A stretch of DNA of 48,565 nt from Ruminococcus sp. (GTDB lineage: Bacteria > Bacillota > Clostridia > Oscillospirales > Ruminococcaceae). Positions 34,761 to 43,934 of this stretch are shown in pieces. Position 1 is the first letter of the stretch; the number at the start of each line of letters is the position of its first letter. A program made the position numbers and the translations under genes. The notes beneath the pieces are model-generated. The model was not told the DNA's origin. It did not search any database and was given only the letters and a program-made list of their open reading frames with translations. The stretch covers positions 1 through 48,565 of the forward strand of contig JAFUTK010000006.1 in the NCBI GenBank assembly GCA_017471405.1. Direction: 5' to 3'.

Positions 34761-36413
34761 TTAGCCCAAAGCGTCAAAGTCGGGGAGCTGGTCTCTTGTG
34801 AGGATAACGTCGCTGCTGTAGACCTTATCCATCATATCGAAGGAGGTATAGGCATCGGACAGATGGGTGGTGCCATACATTACGATATAGTCCCAGTTCC
34901 AGACGGCGTACCAGAGCCAGTAGGCGTTGTCCCGGATGATGAGCTCCGGGTCGGGCATGGTGGCACATTCGCTCATTGTCACCAGCTTGCCGTTTTTCGC
35001 CCAGGAGGATACCTCCGCGAAGGTGCTGGGGGAGGTGCCGTAGTCATATGGCTGGTTGTAGATGTCGATGGCGCAGATGTCGCAGTACTCATCGCCGGGG
35101 TACCAGTCGGCGGCCTGAGCGTTCCATACCCAGATGAGGTTATCCAGCTCATGGTAGTCGGTCATACGGTGATACATCAGCTTCCAAAGCCATTTGTAGT
35201 TATCTGCGCCCGAGGCTCCCCACCAAAACCAGCCGCCGCTGGCCTCGTGGAGAGGCCGCCACAGTACGGTGACGTTCTCGTTCTCCATGCGCTGCATCAG
35301 AGAGGAGATGTTGTCGATATCCTGAACGATGGCAAGACATTCCTCGCTTATCTTCCCTTCATCGAAGAGACGCTGCACCTCGTCGGGCGAGAGGGCGGCG
35401 AGGTCCTCATCGGTGACGGCGTTTTCAAGGCGGAAGTCGGTCTTTTCGGTATAGAATTCCGCCTTGCCGCAGGGCGCGTGCCAGTGCCAGTCGAAAACGA
35501 CCAGCCCGCCCTGCTTACTCCAGTCTATCGCCAGGTCAACGTCCTTGGCCTCAGGATTGCCGCCGCAGTAGTTCATCGAATCGAAGATGAAGTCAAAGGT
35601 GCGCACAGCCGGGTACTTGTTGTATTTGAGGAAGAGGGCGTCCGTTTCGGTATTGTGGCCGTAATCGGTACATTGCCCGGAGAGGGTGCGCTTGCCGTAG
35701 ACCGCCTTTAAGTACTGGTAGATGTTCTGGGTCTTGAGGTTTGCGTACTCATTGCAGAGGGTGTCGGCGGTGCTGTCATAGATGCTGTCGGGGATAGATT
35801 CGCCGTTCTCGATAAGGATGCTGTCGAGAGAAAACCAGCTCCAGCCCTCGCCGAGGGTGACGGTGTTCTCGCCCTTTTCGAGGAACACGCCATCGGCGGT
35901 GCTTTCCTGCCAGTCGCCGTCCTCGGAATAGATATCCATTGCCTTAAGGCCGTTGAACACAAGGGGGTTCTCCTTATGGCCGCCGGCCCGGTGGCGGACT
36001 GTCAGCTTATAGTACTGGCTGGCGGGGATATCCACCTTAAGCTTGAAGGAGGGGTTGTCGGAGATATCCACATAGCCCTCGCCAGAGAAGCCCTTGAAGG
36101 AATCCCTGAGCACCACCTTGTCACCGTCCGCGGCGTCCTCAGCCTCAATGAGGATAGACACCTCCTGCTGCTCGATGCCCTCAAAGGAGAGCTTATCGAA
36201 GCTGTAGCTGTCGGCATAGGTTATCCTTGCAGGGTCCACCTTTTCCCGCGGGGCGGGGGTGACAGGTGCCTCCTTCTCCTGCTCGGACACAGATTCCGTC
36301 ACACTGCTGTCCTGTGCAGAGGGTGTGCTGCTGCTATCGCTGCTTGTGCAGGCTGAAAGGGAAAGGCTAAGCATCATCAGTGCCATGATGAGCTTGTTTG
36401 CTCCGGGTCTCAT
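34761..36413 (-). CDS. Lipoprotein GH26 beta-mannanase with N-terminal CBM35-like module
   Basis: GH26 enzymes mainly hydrolyse beta-1,4-mannan. The 550-residue protein has a lipoprotein signal with lipobox LSAC (Cys about residue 22), a Ser/Thr/Pro/Glu linker, and a CBM35-like module (about 95-235) with FKGFSGEGYVDI and YYKLTVRHRAGG. The catalytic barrel has the acid/base Glu in LWRPLHEASGGWFWWG and the nucleophile Glu in LVTMSECATMPDPE. The start at 36413 gives a clean signal peptide and has AGGAGGAG upstream. It is divergent from an AraC regulator and GH27 alpha-galactosidase, which fits galactomannan breakdown at the cell surface. Confidence 0.92.
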   Translation of the reverse strand: MRPGANKLIMALMMLSLSLSACTSSDSSSTPSAQDSSVTESVSEQEKEAPVTPAPREKVDPARITYADSYSFDKLSFEGIEQQEVSILIEAEDAADGDKVVLRDSFKGFSGEGYVDISDNPSFKLKVDIPASQYYKLTVRHRAGGHKENPLVFNGLKAMDIYSEDGDWQESTADGVFLEKGENTVTLGEGWSWFSLDSILIENGESIPDSIYDSTADTLCNEYANLKTQNIYQYLKAVYGKRTLSGQCTDYGHNTETDALFLKYNKYPAVRTFDFIFDSMNYCGGNPEAKDVDLAIDWSKQGGLVVFDWHWHAPCGKAEFYTEKTDFRLENAVTDEDLAALSPDEVQRLFDEGKISEECLAIVQDIDNISSLMQRMENENVTVLWRPLHEASGGWFWWGASGADNYKWLWKLMYHRMTDYHELDNLIWVWNAQAADWYPGDEYCDICAIDIYNQPYDYGTSPSTFAEVSSWAKNGKLVTMSECATMPDPELIIRDNAYWLWYAVWNWDYIVMYGTTHLSDAYTSFDMMDKVYSSDVILTRDQLPDFDALG

Positions 36414-36452
36414 AGCTGCTCCTCCTTTTGGTGTTCGGTATACCTTGCTATA

Positions 36453-36481
36453 ATTGTAGCATCGGGGGAGGCTTTTGTCAA
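36453..36481 (-). promoter_or_regulatory. Promoter of the GH26 gene
   Basis: On the minus strand TTGACA (36476-36481) and TACAAT (36453-36458) are 17 bp apart, about 40 bp before the start codon. The AraC promoter lies about 110 bp away in the other direction; no clear operator repeat was found between them. Confidence 0.75.
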
Positions 36482-36589
36482 TTGGAATTTGTGAAACACG
36501 CGGTTTCAAATTTTAAATATCTAAATCGTTTAAGGCGGAAATGCGCGGGATATTTACATAATATGTATTTCAAAACACAAAATTCGGTG

Positions 36590-36618
36590 TTGACAATCCG
36601 AAACGGGTCTGATATAAT
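36590..36618 (+). promoter_or_regulatory. Promoter of the AraC-GH27 operon
   Basis: TTGACA (36590-36595) and TATAAT (36613-36618) are separated by 17 bp and are both perfect consensus. The start codon of the regulator lies 20 bp downstream. Confidence 0.85.
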
Positions 36619-36637
36619 ATCCTCAGAGGTGAGGAAT

Positions 36638-37489
36638 ATGTCTTTGGCAGTTGAAATGAACATCTACCCCTATGCCGAAAAGACCGAGAGTCTGCCGGTA
36701 TGCCTGCGGGGCATCGGCGGGACGGAATGGCAGGGTTATGTCAAGGAGACCGGAGATAACTGCTGGAACAAGCTGCTCTGGTGCGTCAAGGGGCGGGGAT
36801 GCCTGAACTTCGATAACAAAAGCGTTGAGATATCGGCGGGGGATCTTTTATATATGCCAAGGAGATTTCCTCACGAATACTATCCCTTCGAGAAAAAATG
36901 GACGGTGCGGTGGATAGTCTTTGACGGCTATGACCTGGACAGGACGCTGACACAGCTGGGGCTTGACAAGCCGTCGGTCATCAAGGGGGGAGGCCTTAAG
37001 GAGCTCAACAGGCTCTATGACAAGGCAATGCTCAGCATACAGGCGGACAGGATAAACGGTCCGCTCCGGGGCTCAGGGCTGTGTTATGAGATGATACTGG
37101 AGCTGCACAGCCTGATGATGAGCGAGGCTTTGCCTGGAAGTGCTGTCAGAAACGAGATACTTCTGCCGGTGATAAACCACATTGAGGACAACTTCCGGCG
37201 TGACCTGCCCGTTACCGAGCTGGTGGAGCTGGGGGGAGTTTCTCACCAGTATCTGGGGAGGATATTCCGGCAGGCGATGGGGACGTCCATTGAAAAGTAT
37301 TTACAGAAAAGGCGCCTGTGGGAGGCCAAGCATCTGCTTCTGGAAACGGAAAAGCCGGTGGCGGAGATAGCCGCTATGTGCGGCTTCCGGGATCCGGGGT
37401 ATTTCAGTACGGTATTCAGGCGGGCAGAGGGAATGTCCCCCGCCGCCTACAGAAGGATAAGTCAGCAGCAGCTAAATGAAAGGAAATGA
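36638..37489 (+). CDS. AraC family transcriptional regulator
   Basis: The 283-residue protein has an N-terminal cupin-like sensing domain (about 1-150; KGRGCLNFDNKSVEISAGDLLYMPRRFPHEY). The C-terminal two-helix-turn-helix domain (about 175-275) has DLPVTELVELGGVSHQYLGRIFRQAMGTSIEKYLQKRRLWEAKHLL and PVAEIAAMCGFRDPGYFSTVFRRAEGMSPAAYR. The ATG at 36638 is placed by the promoter and by GAGGTGAGGAAT. It overlaps or abuts the alpha-galactosidase gene, so it likely responds to a mannan- or galactose-derived sugar and controls this locus, including the divergent mannanase. The effector is inference. Confidence 0.92.
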   Translation: MSLAVEMNIYPYAEKTESLPVCLRGIGGTEWQGYVKETGDNCWNKLLWCVKGRGCLNFDNKSVEISAGDLLYMPRRFPHEYYPFEKKWTVRWIVFDGYDLDRTLTQLGLDKPSVIKGGGLKELNRLYDKAMLSIQADRINGPLRGSGLCYEMILELHSLMMSEALPGSAVRNEILLPVINHIEDNFRRDLPVTELVELGGVSHQYLGRIFRQAMGTSIEKYLQKRRLWEAKHLLLETEKPVAEIAAMCGFRDPGYFSTVFRRAEGMSPAAYRRISQQQLNERK

Positions 37490-37494
37490 TTACT

Positions 37495-38652
37495 ATGAAA
37501 ACACAACTGGCAGCAGTGCCCCCTATGGGCTGGAACTCCTGGAACACCTTCGGGTGGAACATCAGCGACGAGCTCATCAGGACTACCGCCGACTTCTTCG
37601 TGGAGAGCGGGCTTAAGGACGCGGGGTATGAGTACATCGTAATTGACGATACCTGGTCGGAGCGTCAGCGGGACAGCAAGGGAAGGCTAGTCCCTGACAA
37701 GACAAAATTCCCGGAGGGAATGAAGGCCCTTGCAGACTATATCCACTCCAAGGGGCTTAAATTCGGAATGTACTCCTGCGCCGGCACTCACACCTGCGGG
37801 GGCTATCCCGGCAGCTTCGAGCACGAGTTCACCGACGCCGAGACCTTTGCCTCCTGGGGGGTGGACTACCTGAAATACGACTACTGCTACAAGCCCCTTT
37901 CGGCGGACGGCGCCAATCTATACAGGAGAATGTCAATGGCGCTGCGCAGCTGCGGGCGGGATATCCTCTTCTCGGCCTGCAACTGGGGCGCTGACAATGT
38001 GCTGGAATGGATACGCTCCTCCGGGGCGCAGATGTTCCGCTCCACCGGCGACATTCAGGACAACTGGTTCAGCATAAAGAGCATTGTGGATTCTCAGCTC
38101 TCACATCAGCCCTACGGCGGCAGCTACTGCCACAACGATATGGATATGCTGGTGGTGGGTATGCACGGCAAGGGCGACAATGCCGAGGTGCTGGGCAGCG
38201 TTGTGGGGGGCTGCACCGATACCGAGTACAAGACCCACTTTGCCCTCTGGGCGATGATGAACTCCCCGCTGATGATAGGCTGCGATGTCAGAAAGATGGA
38301 CGCCGCTGCAAAGGAGATACTCACCAACCGGGACATCATCTCGGTAAATCAGGACATTGAATGTAGGGGGCCTTACGTTATCAGGCAGTGGAACAACCCG
38401 GAGAACGTGTTTGCGCTGGTAAAGCCGCTTTCCACCGGAGAGTATGCTATCGGGCTGTTCAATCTGAGCGACAAGCGGGCGGAGATGTCCTTGCAATTCT
38501 TTGATATCGGTCTGCCGGTAAGCTCCGGCAGGGGGCTGGAGCTTTACGACTGCTACACGCACTCTGCGGCGGGGATCTACACCGAGAGATATGTAACGCA
38601 GCTGGAGTCTCACGACTGCGCGGTATTCAAGGCTAAGGTGGCAGTGGTCTGA
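37495..38652 (+). CDS. GH27 alpha-galactosidase
   Basis: GH27 enzymes release alpha-linked galactose, for example from galactomannan side chains. The 385-residue protein starts TQLAAVPPMGWNSWNTFGWN, and has DDTWSERQRDSKG, the nucleophile Asp in YLKYDYCY (about residue 128) and the acid/base Asp in FRSTGDIQDNW (about 186). There is no signal peptide, so it probably acts inside the cell on imported oligosaccharides. The C-terminal beta domain (about 300-385) is present. I prefer the ATG at 37495, with AAAGGAA nine bases upstream, over the one at 37486. It is in one operon with the AraC regulator. Confidence 0.94.
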   Translation: MKTQLAAVPPMGWNSWNTFGWNISDELIRTTADFFVESGLKDAGYEYIVIDDTWSERQRDSKGRLVPDKTKFPEGMKALADYIHSKGLKFGMYSCAGTHTCGGYPGSFEHEFTDAETFASWGVDYLKYDYCYKPLSADGANLYRRMSMALRSCGRDILFSACNWGADNVLEWIRSSGAQMFRSTGDIQDNWFSIKSIVDSQLSHQPYGGSYCHNDMDMLVVGMHGKGDNAEVLGSVVGGCTDTEYKTHFALWAMMNSPLMIGCDVRKMDAAAKEILTNRDIISVNQDIECRGPYVIRQWNNPENVFALVKPLSTGEYAIGLFNLSDKRAEMSLQFFDIGLPVSSGRGLELYDCYTHSAAGIYTERYVTQLESHDCAVFKAKVAVV

Positions 38653-38855
38653 TGGCTAATTATAAGACCTGCAAGGAATGTGGGCAGGAGCTTAAGGCTG
38701 ACGACATAGCGATACACCGCAAGCTGATAGACCGGGGTGCGGAGGAGTTTTTCTGCATTGACTGTCTGGCGGAGAAGCTGGGGTGCAAGCGGGAGGACAT
38801 CGAGCGGCTGATAGAGTATTACAGAAGCACTGGGAAGTGTACGCTGTTCGTATAA
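38652..38855 (+). CDS. Small zinc-ribbon-like protein
   Basis: The 67-residue protein has two Cys pairs, CKECG (about residues 7-11) and CIDC (about 35-38), spaced as a four-Cys zinc site. A helical tail follows (REDIERLIEYYRSTGKCTLF). The family is not recognised with certainty. Its ATG overlaps the alpha-galactosidase stop by one base (TGATG), so the two are co-translated. A regulatory or chaperone-like role is possible but not shown by the sequence. A strong terminator follows. Confidence 0.7.
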   Translation: MANYKTCKECGQELKADDIAIHRKLIDRGAEEFFCIDCLAEKLGCKREDIERLIEYYRSTGKCTLFV

Positions 38856-38866
38856 AAAGAGATAAT

Positions 38867-38909
38867 AAAAAGAGGTCATTCTCGCAAAGGAGAATGGCCT
38901 CTTTTGTTT
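38867..38909. terminator. Bidirectional terminator
   Basis: AAAAGAGGTCATTCTC on the left pairs with GAGAATGGCCTCTTTT on the right around GCAAAG. It lies between convergent genes (stops at 38855 and 38912) with A and T tails on both sides. Confidence 0.9.
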
Positions 38910-38911
38910 TG

Positions 38912-39838
38912 TTATCTCTTCATCAGCGTTACATCTCCGGAGGAGGTCTCGATGTTTACCTTGCCGGAGCCGTCGCCGCAGGTGTAGGTCTCATCGCCGG
39001 TCTTGGTCATCGCCAGCTCGTATTTAACATCACCCGAGGAGGTGGATATTTCGGCGGTGAAGCCGGGTTCTTCGGGGAGACTTAATGTTACATCGCCGGA
39101 GGAGGCTTCGATGTGGGCGTCTCCCGGCTGGGTGTCAAGCGCGATAACTATATCGCCGGAGGAGGTGTCAACAAACAGCGAGCGGGTCTTTTCGGCGGTG
39201 ATATTTACCCTGCCCGAGGAGGCCTCGGCGGAGATGCTCTCTGCCTCACCCGTCTGCTTAAGGGTTATCTCGCCGGAGGAAGCCTCGGCGTGTATGCTCT
39301 GGGAGCTGCCGGTAAAGCTGATATTACCGGAAGAAGAGTCAGCGGTGAAGCTCTCTGCATTGCCAAAATAGGTCAGGTCTCCGGAGGAGGCATCAACAGA
39401 GGTCTTCTTGGAGGAAACACCCTGACAGCTTACGTCTGCGGAGGAAACGTCAATGCCGATGTTCTCGAATACGATATCCTCGGGGACAGTTATCTCAACG
39501 GTCTTGGTCTCGCCGCTGTAGCGCTCCCCGGACTTGCAGAACCTCACCCGGAGGGTGCTGCCGTCTACCCAGGTGTGTACCCTTTCTTTGTCGGAAAGGC
39601 TGCCCTTGGTGGTCTCGGTCACCTTGACGGTGCTGCCGCCTGCGGTGAGCTTAACATAGCCGCTGGGCCAGTCGATGTCGAGGCGGTCGATCTTGTCGGT
39701 TATCTCCCGGTCGCCGGCGGTGTATTTATCCGCGTTGTCGTAACGGGTCGCCGAGCTGCCTATAAATCCCACAGAGCAGCCGCAGAGACACATAGCGGCA
39801 ATGCTCACAGCCAAAACAATGATGATAAGTCTTTTCAT
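38912..39838 (-). CDS. DUF4097 beta-helix-like lipoprotein
   Basis: The 308-residue protein has a lipoprotein signal (IAAMCLCGC, lipobox Cys about residue 21) and then repeated short strands ending in ASSGD or TSSGD. At least ten such turns occur between about residues 125 and 305, as in DUF4097 adhesin-like domains. It is the third gene of the unit ECF sigma, anti-sigma, DUF4097 protein, and starts one base after the anti-sigma gene's stop codon on this strand. In this gene arrangement a role in envelope stress sensing or response is plausible but unproven. Confidence 0.85.
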   Translation of the reverse strand: MKRLIIIVLAVSIAAMCLCGCSVGFIGSSATRYDNADKYTAGDREITDKIDRLDIDWPSGYVKLTAGGSTVKVTETTKGSLSDKERVHTWVDGSTLRVRFCKSGERYSGETKTVEITVPEDIVFENIGIDVSSADVSCQGVSSKKTSVDASSGDLTYFGNAESFTADSSSGNISFTGSSQSIHAEASSGEITLKQTGEAESISAEASSGRVNITAEKTRSLFVDTSSGDIVIALDTQPGDAHIEASSGDVTLSLPEEPGFTAEISTSSGDVKYELAMTKTGDETYTCGDGSGKVNIETSSGDVTLMKR

Positions 39839-39839
39839 T

Positions 39840-40805
39840 TTATTTCTTCCTCCTGTTCTTTACTGTAAGAGCTCCGATAAGTCCGCAGACCGCGGCAACC
39901 GCTATGCTGATGACAGCCATTAGCGTGAAGGAGCTGAATTCAAATCTTCTTCCCATAGTCTCAATGTAGAGCAGTGAGCTGTAGTCCCCGATGTGGAATA
40001 TCAGCCCGCAGACGGTCATTATAATGCCGGTCATTCCGAAGGCTGCGGCGGTTTTCAACAGTCTGCCCGCCTTAAGATAGCGGACGATGAGGAACAGCCC
40101 CCATACCCAGAGAAGTATCGGCAGGGATATGGCAGCAGCAAGGCCGTAATATCCGGCGCCAAGGCCGTTTACCAGCCCGATGCAGAGCATCATCAAAAGG
40201 TACAGTCCGGTGTCAAGAGCCATGACTGCCAGCCCCTTATGATTTTTCAGGACTGCCGCTATGGGTTTTGCCCTGACAGCTGCCGGTGCAAAGGCTACCG
40301 AGAGCCCGAATAGCACTGCCGGAGCCGCTATGAAGAACCAGCTCCCGCCGGAGAGAACGCTGCATACTCCCAGCAGGAGAGTTAAGCTCACCGCAAAGGA
40401 GCCCAGCGTCCAGAGGGCCTTGTTTTCCGGTGCCAAAAGGGGCACCGCCACCAGCGAGGCGGGAATAAGCATCGCCGCCAGCACTATCAGCACCCAGGAG
40501 AGCCCTCCGCCTGCCAGACCTACTATCAGGCAGATAAGCACCGGCAGCATAAATACTCCCGCGAATACCGTTCCCACTACTGCGCTCCTGCGCCTGAAAA
40601 ATTTCGCCTGCGAGGAAATGGCCTCCTCCCGCTCGGCGGTGAAGGTGTTCTCTATCTCTTCACCGGAGCGCAGCGAGCTGAGGTAATCGCTGCAGGCCTT
40701 ACATTCTTTAAGATGCTCCTCCACCGCCAGGGCGCTGCCCTCGCTGCAAACGCCGTCCTGATACAGCGGGAGAAGATCTCTGATAACATCACAGTTATAC
40801 TTCAT
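39840..40805 (-). CDS. Anti-sigma factor with zf-HC2 domain and multiple membrane helices
   Basis: The 321-residue protein begins with a zf-HC2 anti-sigma domain: CDVIRDLLPLYQDGVCSEGSALAVEEHLKECKACSDYL (about residues 5-42), whose His and CxxC bind zinc. Eight or so transmembrane helices follow between about 75 and 315. It would hold the ECF sigma factor at the membrane until a signal is received. Its ATG lies 11 bases inside the end of the sigma gene. Confidence 0.88.
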   Translation of the reverse strand: MKYNCDVIRDLLPLYQDGVCSEGSALAVEEHLKECKACSDYLSSLRSGEEIENTFTAEREEAISSQAKFFRRRSAVVGTVFAGVFMLPVLICLIVGLAGGGLSWVLIVLAAMLIPASLVAVPLLAPENKALWTLGSFAVSLTLLLGVCSVLSGGSWFFIAAPAVLFGLSVAFAPAAVRAKPIAAVLKNHKGLAVMALDTGLYLLMMLCIGLVNGLGAGYYGLAAAISLPILLWVWGLFLIVRYLKAGRLLKTAAAFGMTGIIMTVCGLIFHIGDYSSLLYIETMGRRFEFSSFTLMAVISIAVAAVCGLIGALTVKNRRKK

Positions 40806-41283
40806 CGTTGTCTAACCTCTCTTTCAGTTTCATCCGAGCGCGGTGATAGGTAACTCTTGCCCAGGATTCTGTTTTTCTGAAGATGTCGCCCACCTGCTTG
40901 AAGGAGAGCTCTCCAAACACCCGCAGCTGAAAGACCTCCTTGTAGGGCTCCTCCAGCTCGTGGAGGGCTTTATGGATCCGAAAGCTCTGGTCCTCGTCGG
41001 CTAGGGTCTGCTCTATGCTGGAGCTGTCGGGGCTGTCCTCGGGGAGCTCGTCCGCAAAGCGGGAGCGCTGCCGCAGCTGGTCGGTATAGAGGTTCTTGGC
41101 TATGGCACAGAGCCAGGAAAGCTGCTGGGACTCGCCGCGGAATTGCTGCTTGGAGGTCATTGCTCGGAAGAAGGTCTCCTGAGTTATTTCCTGAGCAGTA
41201 TCTTTATTTCCTGCCAAGGTCATCACGAAGGAATAGACCTTCATATAACAGGTTTCATACATCTTCTCCAAGGTCTCGTCCAC
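40795..41283 (-). CDS. ECF RNA polymerase sigma factor
   Basis: The 162-residue protein has sigma region 2 (SFVMTLAGNKDTAQEITQETFFRAM, about 20-45; WLCAIAKNLYTDQLRQRSR) and region 4 (LEEPYKEVFQLRVFGELSFKQVGDIFRKTESWARVTYHRARMKLKERL). The start is GTG at 41283, with AGGAGG ten bases upstream; a GTG at 41289 lies only four bases from it. The longer upstream frame crosses the promoter and terminator. A matching ECF-type promoter lies directly upstream, so it probably activates its own operon. Confidence 0.92.
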   Translation of the reverse strand: MDETLEKMYETCYMKVYSFVMTLAGNKDTAQEITQETFFRAMTSKQQFRGESQQLSWLCAIAKNLYTDQLRQRSRFADELPEDSPDSSSIEQTLADEDQSFRIHKALHELEEPYKEVFQLRVFGELSFKQVGDIFRKTESWARVTYHRARMKLKERLDNDEV

Positions 41284-41321
41284 TGTCACCGCACCTCCTT
41301 TCTTTCGTTCTGCATTGGTTA

Positions 41322-41347
41322 GACGGAGAAAGTCCCGTTTCGTTACA
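41322..41347 (-). promoter_or_regulatory. Autoregulatory ECF-type promoter
   Basis: On the minus strand TGTAAC (41342-41347) and CGTC (41322-41325) are 16 bp apart, the layout of ECF promoters in Firmicutes such as those of SigX, SigW and SigM. It lies about 40 bp upstream of the sigma gene start. No sigma-A promoter is seen here. Confidence 0.75.
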
Positions 41348-41408
41348 AAAAATAAAAAATTTTTTTCTGAGGGGTTTAAGCAGAGAAAATACTGCCGCGT
41401 ATATGCTG

Positions 41409-41458
41409 AAAAGACCCGGCATACTGTTATCCCTCGGGGAGGCGGTATGCCGGGTCTG
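41409..41458 (-). terminator. Terminator of the GH10-araD unit
   Basis: ACCCGGCATAC (about 41411-41421) pairs with GTATGCCGGGT (about 41446-41456), with a T run on the plus side and a short one on the minus side. It lies seven bases past the araD stop on the minus strand and insulates the sigma operon. Confidence 0.85.
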
Positions 41459-41464
41459 TTTTTG

Positions 41465-42157
41465 TCAGTTTTGGCCGTAGTAGGCGTTTGCGCCATGCTT
41501 TCTTAAATAATGCTTGTCAAGCAGCTCCTGCTGCATAGGCCCCACAGCAGGGTTTATAGACATTGCGTGGTAGTTCATAAAGGCGGCCTCTTCGAGAACG
41601 ACTGCGTTGTGTACGGAATCGGCAGCGTTCTTGCCCCAGGTAAAGGGGCCATGGCTCTTGACCAGCACCGCAGGTATCGTCATAGGGTCAATACCCTTAA
41701 AGGTCTCGATGATGACGTTGCCCGTCTCCTTTTCGTACTCGCCGGCTATTTCCTCCGGGGTCATAGCGCGGGTGCAGGGTATCTCGCCGTAGAAGTAGTC
41801 GCCGTGGGTGGTTCCCATAGGGATAACGCCTACTCCTGCCTGCGCAAAGGAGGTGGCCCAGCGGCTGTGGGTGTGGCAGATGCCTCCGATGTTCTCAAAG
41901 GCTCTGTATAGCGCCAGATGAGTGGGGGTGTCGCTGGAGGGCTTGTATCTGCCCTCGACGGTCTCGCCGGTCTCAAGGCTCACCACCACCATATCCTCGG
42001 CGGTCATGCCGTCATATTCAACGCCCGAGGGCTTGATGACGAAGAGCCCGCTCTCACGGTCAACGGCGGAAACGTTGCCCCAGGTGAAGGTTATAAGGCC
42101 GTGCTTGGGAAGCATAAGATTTGCCTCCAGCACCTTTTGCTTTAAGCTTTCAAGCAT
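41465..42157 (-). CDS. araD: L-ribulose-5-phosphate 4-epimerase
   Basis: AraD interconverts L-ribulose-5-phosphate and D-xylulose-5-phosphate in arabinose catabolism. The 230-residue protein, the length of the E. coli enzyme, has the class II aldolase fold with [32 protein letters not shown], the zinc-binding His pair in CHTHSRWA, and a third His in [12 protein letters not shown]. The ATG at 42157 has AGGAG nine bases upstream; an in-frame ATG at 42166 sits too close to it. It lies 28 bases after a GH10 xylanase on the same strand, consistent with use of arabinoxylan. araA and araB are not in the window. Confidence 0.95.
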   Translation of the reverse strand: MLESLKQKVLEANLMLPKHGLITFTWGNVSAVDRESGLFVIKPSGVEYDGMTAEDMVVVSLETGETVEGRYKPSSDTPTHLALYRAFENIGGICHTHSRWATSFAQAGVGVIPMGTTHGDYFYGEIPCTRAMTPEEIAGEYEKETGNVIIETFKGIDPMTIPAVLVKSHGPFTWGKNAADSVHNAVVLEEAAFMNYHAMSINPAVGPMQQELLDKHYLRKHGANAYYGQN

Positions 42158-42185
42158 ATTCTGCATCTCCTGTCTGTTGTTACGG

Positions 42186-43874
42186 TCACTTATTGCGGTC
42201 CTCCATAATTGCATAGAAGGCGGGCTTTGCGTTGTTGTTTCCGTCAAAGAGCAGCGGCTGACCGTAATCTCTCCAGCTCTTGTCATCGGTAATGCCCCAG
42301 AAGATGACCGCGGAGATGTTATCTTTATGGCTGTATGCCAGAGACATTATCTTTCTGAAATACTCTGCCTGCGCCTCGAAATACTCATCACCGGAATTGT
42401 TAGGAACCGTAGCGTCCAGTTCGGTTATCTGAACGTCAAGGCCTAAGCTGCAATAGGTATCGAGGGCATTGCTGTACATACCCACAGAGGGGAAGGCATC
42501 GCTGCCGGTGCGGACGTCAAGGTGCGACTGCATACCGATGCCGTCGATGAGGCCCTTGGATTTCAGGTCCTTTGCCATATTGACGATGGCTGCCAGCTTG
42601 TTATCCATATACTCGTTATAGTCGTTGTAGTAGAGCTTGCAGCCCTCGGGAGCATACTTGCGGGCATAGGTGAAGGCCTGCTCAATAAAGGAATTATCGC
42701 CGTATACCTTTACCCAGGCGGACTCGCCCTCATTTACCTTGTTATCGCCGGCCTTTCTGGGATTGCCGTCCTCCATCCAGGCCTCGTTCACAACGTCGCA
42801 GGCGTAGAAATCCACATCGGGGTAGAGCTTTACAAGCTCTTCAAAATAGGCCTTGATGTAGTTTTCCAGACGGGTGTTCATCTTCTCGGGAGTTACCCAG
42901 TCGCCCTTGGCGTCATAGCCCTCCTTGAAGAACCAGGTAGGGGTCTGGGAGTGCCATACCAGCGTGTGAACACGAACCGGTATCTTAAGGCTCTGGGCGT
43001 AATCGAGAACGGGCTTGGCCTTTTCAAAGGATATCTGAGGATGCACGTCATCACCGGTCTCGTTGAAATAGGCGAGGGAGGCGTCCATATCCAGCACATA
43101 GTCGGGCTTGAGCTCGTTGCCGACGGTGATGCTCTGATTGAAGTGCTTTTCCAGCAGAGCGGTCATGCTTCTGTCCTTGAGGTCGGAGGGAGTGATGGCG
43201 GTGCCGACCTTGAAATCGTCCTTAAAGGCCTCACTGAGAGAGTCAAGGTCAAATTCGATCTCTGCCGAGGGAAGGGCGATAACGTTGATGAAGTCAAGGT
43301 AGATATCGGAGGTGCCGCCCTCGAAGTAGATATAGCCTCTCTTGAAATCTCCGGGGACGGACACCAGCAGCTGCTTTACGCTGTGCCATCTGCCGCCCTC
43401 TGAGGTGGTGAAAAGGGGCTTGGTCTGAACTGCGCCGCTTTCGTCGGTGTATTCAAGTCCGATGGTTACGGGAGTGCGGTCCTTCTGCATTACGGTAAAG
43501 TTCAGGGAGTACTCCTTATTAGCCTCGCAAAGTCCGTCCAGCTTAAGCACCGGGCCGTCCTTCTCAGACTTTCTTCCCGAGGCGCAGAGGCTCTTTTTGC
43601 CGGTCTTGACCATCTCCTCGGAGACGGCAAGGGAGGTGGGGTCGTCTGCGCTGCGGGCGGAGAACTTGCTGATATCTCCGTCATCGAAGGTGGCGTAATA
43701 GATGATATCGAAGCTGTCGGGCATTACGGTGCCGGTCTCCTCCTCAACATCCTCATCGGCGGCAGCCTGAACGCCGCTGCTCTGAGCGCCGGAGGAGTCG
43801 TCGGAGCTGCATGCTGTGATCATACACACAGAGCATACGAGCATACACAAAATAAGTAAAAGCTTTTTGTTCAT
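42186..43874 (-). CDS. Lipoprotein GH10 endo-beta-1,4-xylanase
   Basis: GH10 enzymes cut beta-1,4-xylan. The 562-residue protein has a lipoprotein signal (CMITACS, Cys about residue 22), a Ser/Ala/Glu linker, and a CBM22-like carbohydrate-binding module (about 55-200). The catalytic barrel (about 210-560) has [13 protein letters not shown], the acid/base Glu in CDVVNEAW and the nucleophile Glu in [10 protein letters not shown]. The frame and start at 43874 fit the signal peptide. It is followed by araD and has a sigma-A promoter (43935-43963). Xylanase on the cell surface and pentose epimerase inside the cell point to arabinoxylan use. Confidence 0.94.
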   Translation of the reverse strand: MNKKLLLILCMLVCSVCMITACSSDDSSGAQSSGVQAAADEDVEEETGTVMPDSFDIIYYATFDDGDISKFSARSADDPTSLAVSEEMVKTGKKSLCASGRKSEKDGPVLKLDGLCEANKEYSLNFTVMQKDRTPVTIGLEYTDESGAVQTKPLFTTSEGGRWHSVKQLLVSVPGDFKRGYIYFEGGTSDIYLDFINVIALPSAEIEFDLDSLSEAFKDDFKVGTAITPSDLKDRSMTALLEKHFNQSITVGNELKPDYVLDMDASLAYFNETGDDVHPQISFEKAKPVLDYAQSLKIPVRVHTLVWHSQTPTWFFKEGYDAKGDWVTPEKMNTRLENYIKAYFEELVKLYPDVDFYACDVVNEAWMEDGNPRKAGDNKVNEGESAWVKVYGDNSFIEQAFTYARKYAPEGCKLYYNDYNEYMDNKLAAIVNMAKDLKSKGLIDGIGMQSHLDVRTGSDAFPSVGMYSNALDTYCSLGLDVQITELDATVPNNSGDEYFEAQAEYFRKIMSLAYSHKDNISAVIFWGITDDKSWRDYGQPLLFDGNNNAKPAFYAIMEDRNK

Positions 43875-43934
43875 AATGATTCTCCTATAGCTGCATGGTT
43901 ATCTTTGCAGCAAAATTAATGATACACACAGGTT

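Noticed and set aside
34743-35711. 322-codon plus-strand frame opposite the GH26 gene
   Set aside because: Antisense to catalytic motifs of the mannanase; no ribosome-binding site or domain.
42522-43403. 293-codon plus-strand frame opposite the xylanase
   Set aside because: Antisense shadow of the GH10 catalytic domain.
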